Assembly: GCA_022393335.1 (NCBI GenBank)
Contig: JAJEKB010020725.1
Location: 418,254 to 482,253, forward strand
DNA: 64,000 nt
Source of the DNA: Macrotrachela quadricornifera
Lineage: Eukaryota; Rotifera; Eurotatoria; Philodinida; Philodinidae
Reading direction: 5' to 3'
Part shown: one piece after another, positions 56,979 through 64,000 of the stretch
How the letters are laid out: each line of letters begins with the position of its first letter
Numbering within the stretch: the stretch's first letter is position 1
Position numbers and translations under genes: made by a program
Notes under the pieces: generated by a model
The model's database searches: none
The model's input: the letters and a program-made list of their open reading frames with translations, nothing else
Told to the model about the DNA's origin: nothing

Positions 56979-57140
56979 GAAAAACAGATCAATCTATCCT
57001 TTGACAAAAAGACAAACTAATCTGCTGGATCTCAACTCTTGCTTTTCAGCAATTGATTTTCTGTCAAACATCAATTAATAATTTTCAAATAAAGTGTTTT
57101 GAGGAAATTAATTAAGATAAATGCAGCGTTTTTGATTTTG
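56977..57140. repeat. Terminon tail repeat at a chimeric junction
   Basis: Matches 40731-40890 and replaces the expected 5' part of the RT-like gene. The hammerhead that follows this sequence at 40889 is not preserved here. Confidence 0.6.
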
Positions 57141-57221
57141 CCAAAGAAAGAAGATTCGAAATAACAAAACAGAATAACAAATAAAATAAACAGAATAAAC
57201 AGGAAAGGAGATTTTTCATCA

Positions 57222-57360
57222 CAACATTAATTAATGTAACTGCTGCATGACACATTTTATGTAATAATGTATCCCGACAACGTTCAGTTGTATGACAAAT
57301 TTTATGTGAAAGTGTTATAAGAGCATCATTTGTCTTTCGTCGAGTATTACAAAGATATTC
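57222..57360 (-). pseudogene. SprT/GCNA-like metalloprotease fragment (captured host sequence)
   Basis: Minus-strand frame reading ALITLSHKICHTTERCRDTL then LHKMCHAAVTLIN. This is the active-site region of SprT-like domains of the GCNA type, where the zinc motif is HExCH; here Glu is Lys (HKMCH). A stop lies just upstream of the block, and homology ends at about 57222. It sits between the two oppositely oriented Terminon arrays. SprT proteases digest DNA-protein crosslinks; this piece cannot. Confidence 0.62.
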
Positions 57361-57729
57361 TTGATTCTACGACCCTCTCCCGTTCTGCTCGGTTGTATTA
57401 CAATCAGCTTCATGGATGATAATTGTAAATTGTAGTAGATAGAAATAATTTAGCTACTTGTTCTAACTATTTATAAAAAGTAAATGTTGGATGTAAATTA
57501 ATCGTGATTTATTTAATATATTCACTAATATCTTCTTGAACATTATCTCTATTACATATTAATGCTTGTTCAATATATACTCCTATACAAAGTTAATTCT
57601 ATACACTATATATATTCGTATATATGAATATGTGCAAATGTTCCATTATAGTGATTATTGTATCAAAAAAGTAATTCAAATGTATTCTAACAAAAAAGAA
57701 TTACTAATATAGATATAATATCATATCAA
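57361..57729. other. No gene seen
   Basis: AT-rich sequence between the SprT-like fragment and the plus-strand hammerhead. Confidence 0.4.
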
Positions 57730-57779
57730 TCCATCTGATGAGATCCTTAAGTAAGATCGAAACAAGCGTTTGTCATGGA
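57730..57779 (+). ncRNA. Complete hammerhead ribozyme, plus strand
   Basis: Stem I TCCAT/ATGGA (5 pairs), core CTGATGA, stem II GATC/GATC around a 9-base loop, GAAA, stem III ACAA/TTGT closed by GCGT, cleavage site TC between 57774 and 57775. Every invariant position is present and all three stems close within one molecule, unlike the palindromic copies on the minus strand. A C-rich telomere-like tract follows 16 bases downstream. Confidence 0.88.
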
Positions 57780-57794
57780 ACCGCTTATCCATAT

Positions 57795-57818
57795 TCTACT
57801 CACCCACCCTCACACAAT
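57795..57818 (+). repeat. C-rich telomere-like tract after the hammerhead
   Basis: ACTCACCCACCCTCACACA, complementary to TGAGGG-type telomeric repeats, placed between the ribozyme and a truncated Athena ORF1. This is the expected junction of one unit's 3' end with the 5'-truncated end of another. Confidence 0.78.
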
Positions 57819-57821
57819 AAG

Positions 57822-59041
57822 GAAAAAAGAATATGGAGTATCATCTATCGTATTATCTAACTATTTAAATGTTCCAAATCGAATATTTAAACAAATGTTT
57901 ATTGCAGCATCACAACATATCATATCAACAGATCGACATGAGATGATTAATCGATGGTTAGATATTAATATTAATATGCAATATATTCGTGAACATGCTC
58001 GCTTATCAGATAAACTGTTGTATTTGCAATTACAACAATCTTTATGGACCAATTATTTCGATATAGGTACAAAAGAAAATGTTTGGGCATCCGAAGTGCA
58101 AGAGAAAATCAGTCGACAAAAGATAACGATGATGATGATAAATGATGCTTCTCATACAATGGATGATCCTTTATCTTTTTTTAATAATTTTCGAAAGAAT
58201 ATTGATGAACAATTACAAGAGACAGAAAATGAATTAAATAAACTTTCAACTAATTTCACAAATAATACGAGACAAAAATTACCATTTAAAAATATTGCTG
58301 ATTTATCAGCTATTTTGAAAGCATTTGTTCGAAAAGGACAACATAAATTAAATGCTGAATTTCAATGTAAAAAGCGATTACATCACTTTGATTGTCGTGG
58401 TCATCAATTGACAAAAGATTTTTTTGATTTACAACCGACAAAAAAACAAGTATGTGTGTTACAGACTAAAACATGACGTAGTAGTTTGCTGGTTGAATAT
58501 ACAAATATAATTCTTGTCATTTGACTTTCTTATATAGATTCGTGCGGCAAGAAAGATTTGGACAGCCATCTTTAAACAACAATTAGCTGAAGAACAAGTA
58601 GCTATGCTCAAGCATAGATTGTTTTGTAAAGTATTACCTTCATCATTCAACAACATCTTGGATCGACCATCAAATGATTTGAATGAAAGTTTACGCGCCA
58701 AAGTTATTGATAAAGATACACGAAAGATACTTACAAGTCTTCATAATAAAATTATCGGACAAGTCAAATTAGATATGATGACTATTCATATTTCGACAGC
58801 TGAAGCAACAGCTCGTGGTCATGCAAAAATAGCCAGAGAAGAAAAGGATAAATTTCTGTCGAAGATAAATACTGATAATGCCGATGAAATAAATATGGCA
58901 AATAATCTAATGAATGCTATACAAGCACGTGAAGAAAATATTATTAAACGAGCACAATATGTTACTAATTGTAAAGTGTCTTTTTTCGGCGAAACTCCGG
59001 CGACGTTGCTTATCGAAGAAACAGCAACATCTTCGGAGTAA
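57822..59041 (+). pseudogene. Athena ORF1, 5'-truncated plus-strand copy
   Basis: Two exons (to 58449, and 58538-59041) with the intron at the same place as in the minus-strand ORF1 (KKQ then IRAARKIWTAIFK). Homology starts around SNYLNVPNRIFKQMF; the basic N-terminal block is missing, cut off by the telomeric tract. An ATG at 57775 gives an open frame, but its first codons are ribozyme and telomeric sequence, so it is not a native start. The rest is open to the TAA at 59041. There is no ATGA overlap with an RT start here. Confidence 0.75.
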
Positions 59042-59064
59042 AACAAAAGCAATAAAATCGAACA

Positions 59065-61221
59065 CATCTGTAAATAAGACACTTCCTCAAGATGCTAATA
59101 ATCATCACATTTTACCATCATCAGCCATCATTGAAGTAGCAACATCTATTGATGTTAGCACGTGGACCAAAATATGTATCAAAATGTCAAAGTTATTTCT
59201 CGTCGTCTTCTACTATGGAAGATATTATTGAACGAGAATATGAACGAATGTTACCGATTATAATGAATTGTTTAACTGCTAATTGTGTATCAGCATCAGA
59301 TGAACGAGCAAAACTATTTTTTATATCATTAAAAAATCTACTTAGAAAACTTTATACGACTAAATAACCAAGAAAACTGTTCGATCGTGCTCGACAAGAA
59401 TATCTGATAATCAAATCCCTTCAACGTCAGTTAAAATCACCATGTAATAGAGTTATTTTACGACGAACAGATAAGAGTAAAGTGTTTCATTTGAGCTCAA
59501 GTGATGATTATCAACAGAAAGCAGTGAAGTATATGGAAAAGACATGTGCTTACGAAGAAGTATACAAGAATAAATGTCCATTAGCTAATATTCTGGATTC
59601 AGTAACAAGATTACTTGATAAATTATTGAAAAAGAAAGCTATTACTTATCAACAATGGTCCATCATGATGCCTAAGAAAACAGAGAAAGTTGAATTAGGT
59701 CATCTATATTTTCTACCAAAACCACATAAAGTAAGATTGATTACTTATCTATGTCTCACTTTTAGTGTTTTGTTTTGGATAGATAGGTACACCATTGCGA
59801 CCAATTATTTCTTCGATGAATGGACCAATTATTGGAGTATCAAGGTTTCTCGATCGTCTTCTAAGACCTCTATTTGATCATGTTGCAAAAGAAACGACAT
59901 TTATTAGTGGAATTGATCTTGTACGACAACTTGAAAAATATCGAGATAATGGTTATCTATTACCATCGATACAATTTATTACCTTTGATGTGACAGATTT
60001 ATATACGATGATACCTAGAAATGGTGCACCTGAAGCATTAGCACGATTTCTTATGAAAAATTCTCATAGAGGCAAAATTGGTAATTTATCTGTTGATACC
60101 ATCTTGAAATTAGCTCGTCTAGTATTAGACACCAATTATTTTGTTTATGATCAGAAATATTACCGACAAATCAAAGGTGGAGCTATGGGTTCACCATTTA
60201 CCATGACATTAGCTAATGTCTACATGTTAGAATGGGAACAACCATTAGTTGAATTACAATTTAAACAAAAAGAACTTTACGGAAGGTAGGATTGATTGTA
60301 TACATGGATATATATAGTATGAAAGAATACATGTACATTTCTTATATGCTTAGATATATAGATGATGTTTTTATGACATCGAACATGTCTATCGATGATA
60401 TTCGTGCACAACTCGATTGGATGAATAAGAAAGATGATAAACATATTCATATTACATATTCAGTTGGTTTATCAGCTGAATTTCTCGATGTTTATGTCGA
60501 AAATTCGAATGGTTTATTGTTAACTTCTGTTTTTCATAAACCAGCTGCGGAACCTTATGTTTTACCTTATACATCAGATCATCCTCGACATATCCATATC
60601 AATATTCCTTATGAAGCATTACTACGTGCTGCACGATTATGTTCTGATGTTTATGCATTTGATAAAGAACGATTAGATATTGAAATGATTTTATTATTAA
60701 ATGGTTATCCACTACGATTCATTCGACGTCATTTCGATCGGTTCTTTCATCTAAATCAAGCTAGAGAAGTGTTAACTGCACTCGATGTCAAACAATATGC
60801 AGCACTGCATGAAAAACTCTTGTATCTACCTACTCGACGGGAAAAAGAATGCCAACGAAGAACAACAGCGAATAATGATATGAATGGCTATATGTTGTCT
60901 GTGAATGCTGCAGCAGATAAACTTATGAACAAACAATGGAACAAGAAAATTTTAGTTCTACCTCATACATTTGAGAGTGGTCCATTATTGAATTTTAAAC
61001 GAGAATTTCGCCAACTATGGACGAAATATTATGTTTACAAGGGTTCTGTTATTAAAGATGTGCGTTTAGTAATGACAACATTAAGTAATCCATCACTAAA
61101 CGATTTACTTGTTAAGAAAAAACCTCCTCGATGTTTACTGACTAAAATGGAAAAATCATTCATCTCATCATTAGAAAATGATGATGACGATGACGAGGAA
61201 AAAGAAGAACAAAGAGTTTAA
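59065..61221 (+). pseudogene. Athena RT, second copy, N-terminal part broken
   Basis: The N-terminal region has a frame break between HILPSSAIIEVATS and LARGPKYVSKCQ, and a TAA at 59365-59367. The block KVELGHLYFLPKPHK, an intron (59731-59782), and exons 59783-60285 and 60354-61221 are open. Motif A is FITFDVTDLYTMIP, motif B KGGAMGSPFTMTL, motif C YIDDVFMT, so the catalytic part is unharmed. It ends in an acidic tail (DDDDDEEKEEQ). Introns match those of the minus-strand RT. It is a related but distinct family member in opposite orientation. Confidence 0.82.
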
Positions 61222-61406
61222 AGAATTTTTCTTTGTTATAAACGTATTTTTTCTACGTATTTGTTGTTTTCATTCTGTAATGATTAACATCAGATAGTTT
61301 GAACAAATAAAAATCTGAGATTTGATGCTAAAAAGACATTGATAAAACTGCTTATTTTATTATCTATTGTAGATATCTTTTCACACTCGTTCATTTTCTC
61401 AAGATT

Positions 61407-62170
61407 ATGTCCAGTCGAAAAAACCGAGATATAGAGAGCAGTCGTTCAGTAAAACGATTGCTCGATGATGTTCTACCAGAACCATTGTCGAAGAACGCCA
61501 AACATAAAGGTACAACTGTCGCTGATGTAGATTCGGAAAGTCAATCATCATCACCATCACAAACATCATCATCGTCATCATCGATCAAAGTAGTTAGTTG
61601 TTCTTCGTCAGCTCTCAAGAGATATGAAGAAATCAAGAAGGATCAAGGAACATCTCCTGATCCAACTTTAGCTGGCGAATCTTTAAATATGGTTGTTGTT
61701 ACGAGTGCCACTCCAGTTACCACCCGGGAACAAGGACAACAATCTGAAGAAGTAAGAGATGCTAGTAGATTTACTATGGACTGGATAAAATGAAATGATG
61801 TTCCTGTTTCTCTTTGCATAGGACCCTCCATTAGTGAGCGCAAGCAGTGAATTTTTCTATTCACCAATATATCGGCGATATTATGGATTAACACCTCCAA
61901 ATCCTCGATTATGTAATCCACGACTCATGGAAGATTATATTGACTGGTACATCAATGTTTATATGGAAGAAGAACTTCCATGGCGATATGTAAGATAAAA
62001 AGAAGTTGCAATGTTATGGAATACCGATAACGATATCTCTTTTTGTGGTTCTTGTCTAGATGGATGTTGGAAAGCCAGAAGAAAGAAGAAGAAGACATGA
62101 AGAAGAAGCATTAGAAGAAGCAAAACGATTCGATGTCCTTTATTCATCATCATTAAAACAGGAAAAATAA
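61407..62170 (+). CDS. Small three-exon Terminon ORF of unknown function
   Basis: Exons 61407-61751, 61822-61989 and 62060-62170 all join in phase 0 (introns of 70 bp with GT...AG) for 207 aa. N-terminal half is Ser-rich and basic (MSSRKNRDIESSRSVKRLLD). Exon 2 has a compact aromatic segment (FFYSPIYRRYYGLTPPNPRL, DYIDWYINVYMEEELPW). The end is charged and helical (EERRRRHEEEALEEAKRFD). No known domain. It follows Athena RT on the same strand by under 200 bp, so it is likely element cargo. Confidence 0.6.
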
Positions 62171-63097
62171 GTTTTCATATTAACATGACAACCAAGTGAC
62201 GCACAACACCAAGAAAAAGAGAGAGAGCTCTTACTCTCATTTTTTTCCTGCTTTTCTCTCTTATTTACGTATATTTCGTTGGTTTTATTAAATAAAAGAA
62301 AAAAAATCAGCTACTTTGTTAGATTTTCTTTTTGAATGAACTGGATTCAAATATAATCATTTTCATATAGAATCTTCATATTCGATTTAATCTGGTTTAG
62401 CTCTGATCCATTTACTATCCTGCTTCTAAACAAATACTGAAGTGAATATATATGAAAAGGTATGTATAGTTGTATTTTTTGGGAGACAAGTCAAGCCCTC
62501 CTCCACGCGGCGTCTCCTGGGTAACGCTAAAGGGCCTCTGCACATACATATCGGACTAACATCTAAAATGATATATCATTGACGTCTGAAGGTGCTGACT
62601 ATATCCTATATCAACGCAAAATCCATCTCAGGGAACAAACGAATAATGCATAATTTCTAATTTTGTTGAAGTAAAAAACTTGACTGGAATTCTTTGAAGC
62701 TATCATTCGAATCGTTTCTGATTCAAATGATAGATGCTTCGATTAATTCCAGTCATTTTTTTAATCAAGAGCTTTACAAAATATATGCTACTAGAGCGGA
62801 TGAGCGAAAGAGTCTTCATAAGGAAAACAGAAAAGCTCGAATCATTTGCACAGACATGAATGCAATTTTCATCCCAGCATTACAGCCTGATTATTATTAT
62901 ATTATTTGAGAAAATGGACGGGAGACATTTGAAAACTGAAGAGGATGGACAGTGGATTAATCCGATAAAAGTGTTCTGTTGAGTTATTGAACTCCACCTA
63001 CTAATAGAAGGAAGATATGTGCAATCGTTCATAAAGAATAACAACTTTTCTTTCTTGATCATTTCAGATTTCATTATTTCGTCTATTCCCCAATAAG
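62171..63097. other. No clear gene
   Basis: Contains an AATTCCAGTC/GACTGGAATT inverted pair flanking ATTCGAATC-type palindromic words (about 62681-62755) and a small GC-richer patch (62490-62540). No supportable ORF. Confidence 0.35.
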
Positions 63098-63289
63098 ATG
63101 GCACATTTAATAATCTGCCTTCGATGCCGTCTGCATATTGTCCGCACCAACTATTCTTCAATGGTCCTCTGTTCATGTGACCATTTCATGTACGGAAATT
63201 GTTATTTTTATCCTCTTCCACTCACCGCCGTGTGCCTAATATGTTGTGTACAAGTCGGACCACTCATTTTCCAGCAAGTAGCGGAGAGA
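63098..63289 (+). pseudogene. RING-finger-like fragment
   Basis: Plus-strand frame with CLRC, LCSCDHFMYGNC and VCLICC spaced like a RING domain (C-x2-C ... C-x-H-x-x-C-x-x-C ... C-x2-C). One ligand position reads Tyr (FMY). The style recalls the short N-terminal RING of RNF212/Zip3-type proteins, but the match is too short to name. Probably a decayed captured host exon. Confidence 0.4.
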
Positions 63290-63640
63290 GTGGTCTATTT
63301 TTATTTCATTCAATTGCCTATTATAGATAACAACCACGATTGCAAAACTTCCTTTGTTTTGTAAGACATATTTCCTCTTTTCTGTACTGACTTTAAACGA
63401 ATAAAAGAACAAGAACTCTAACCAAAAATGTGTGTTTCATGTTAGTTTCACTGGAAGCTTTTATCCGTGTCGTTGGCTGTGTGTCAACGAAACAGGTGAA
63501 AAAATAAAAAAACAACTAAAAGATAAACAGCAAGTGACTTCCCTTTTCACATACGACTCTTTTTCTTTTTATTATCATACTTTTATGAAATAACCTTGTA
63601 TTTGTTTTGCCTACGTGTTTCTCTTGGTTTATTCTAAACC

Positions 63641-63717
63641 AGTCATAGTAGGTAGCCGAACAGTTACATTAACGAACCGGTTATCGGAAGATGTAGGTTC
63701 GATTCCTACTCTGATTT
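63641..63717 (+). other. tRNA-like sequence with Pol III A and B boxes
   Basis: A box TAGCCGAACAG (63653-63663), B box GGTTCGATTCC (63696-63706) inside a perfect T-arm (GTAGG/CCTAC), a TTTT stretch at 63714-63717, and an acceptor-like pairing of AGTCATA with TCTGATT. I cannot form a good D-arm or anticodon arm, so this is either a decayed tRNA or a tRNA-derived element. Confidence 0.35.
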
Positions 63718-63851
63718 TATGATCTTTCTTAGTAAGTTTATCGTACTTACTCAGGCGTATTCATGTGGATACATTTGTTTGAACTAAAGATGTATTTCCG
63801 TGGACAAGTACTTTGTTATCGTATTCTTAAACTCTTCAAATTAGTTAACTA

Positions 63852-63933
63852 TACTCACCCTCACTCCTTTAATAAGAGTCGAAATCCGGATTGTGGTAGT
63901 TACTTAATATCTACTCACCATCACCCCTCACCC
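63852..63933 (+). repeat. Plus-strand Terminon tail: C-rich tracts and hammerhead 3' half
   Basis: ACTCACCCTCACTCC, then GTCGAAATCCGGATTGTGGT (GAAA, palindromic ATCCGGAT, stem I 3' side), then ACTCACCATCACCCCTCACCC. Same motif family as at 32909-33445 but on the other strand, in line with the plus orientation of the Athena copy at 57.8-61.2 kb. The 5' half of the ribozyme (CUGANGA) is missing. Confidence 0.65.
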
Positions 63934-64000
63934 TTATACTTTGTATTAAATTGATTCTTCCAAAAATAGAACTGATCTTCATATACTTAGTATATGCCAC

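Noticed and set aside
57775..57821. ATG at 57775 as the start of the plus-strand ORF1
   Set aside because: These codons lie in the 3' arm of the hammerhead and in the C-rich telomeric tract; homology to ORF1 begins later.
63641..63717. Calling a functional tRNA gene
   Set aside because: D-arm and anticodon arm cannot be formed convincingly, so it is listed only as tRNA-like.

Overview
This window looks like a subtelomeric region of a bdelloid rotifer genome (Rotaria/Adineta type). It is AT-rich eukaryotic DNA with short (about 45-60 bp) GT-AG introns. It carries families that are greatly expanded in bdelloids: F-box/LRR-like genes, an ADP-ribosyltransferase joined to kinesin-light-chain-type TPRs, DEDDy exonucleases, and Athena-type Penelope-like reverse transcriptases. 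Short tracts of a TGAGGG-like telomeric hexamer are scattered through it. Species assignment is inference from gene content only.

Left part (1-32.4 kb) is a patchwork of host-type genes, many broken. It holds the C-terminal part of a DEDDy exonuclease at the left edge (+), a DD41D Tc1/mariner element with TA target duplication, F-box/LRR-like genes and fragments, and an eEF1A pseudogene lacking part of its GTPase core. Further along are a tandem family of secreted glycoproteins (one intact copy, two decayed), an intact three-exon ABM-domain gene, and a kelch gene split in two by an inversion between identical 355-bp inverted elements. Then come an ART-TPR gene with a premature stop, a decayed HExxH metalloprotease of fungal look, several foldback/MITE elements, and a small secreted peptide gene.

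Right part (32.9-63.9 kb) has the hallmarks of Terminons, the giant Athena-containing retroelements described at bdelloid telomeres: co-oriented ORFs, C-rich telomere-complementary repeats next to hammerhead ribozyme motifs, and captured host fragments. On the minus strand, reading 5' to 3' (right to left), there is an RT-like gene with lost catalytic residues. Next come three paralogous Cys-rich/GIY-YIG-like genes, Athena ORF1 and RT (overlapping ATGA), and a 0.77-kb sequence repeated 6.4 kb away. Then follow a membrane-anchored degenerate DEDDy-like ORF, two acidic ORFs, hammerhead motifs with a telomeric tract, the second copy of the 0.77-kb repeat, a stand-alone ORF1 paralogue, and further hammerhead/telomeric tails.

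On the plus strand from 57.7 kb there is a textbook hammerhead ribozyme plus C-rich tract. It is followed by a second, defective Athena copy (5'-truncated ORF1, RT with a stop and a frame break), a three-exon ORF, and another hammerhead/C-rich tail at 63.9 kb. The two arrays face each other around 57.0-57.7 kb, with a SprT/GCNA-like host fragment between them. Since 3' ends of such units are thought to attach to chromosome ends, this head-to-head layout could record a fusion or inversion of terminal DNA. I cannot prove that from one window.
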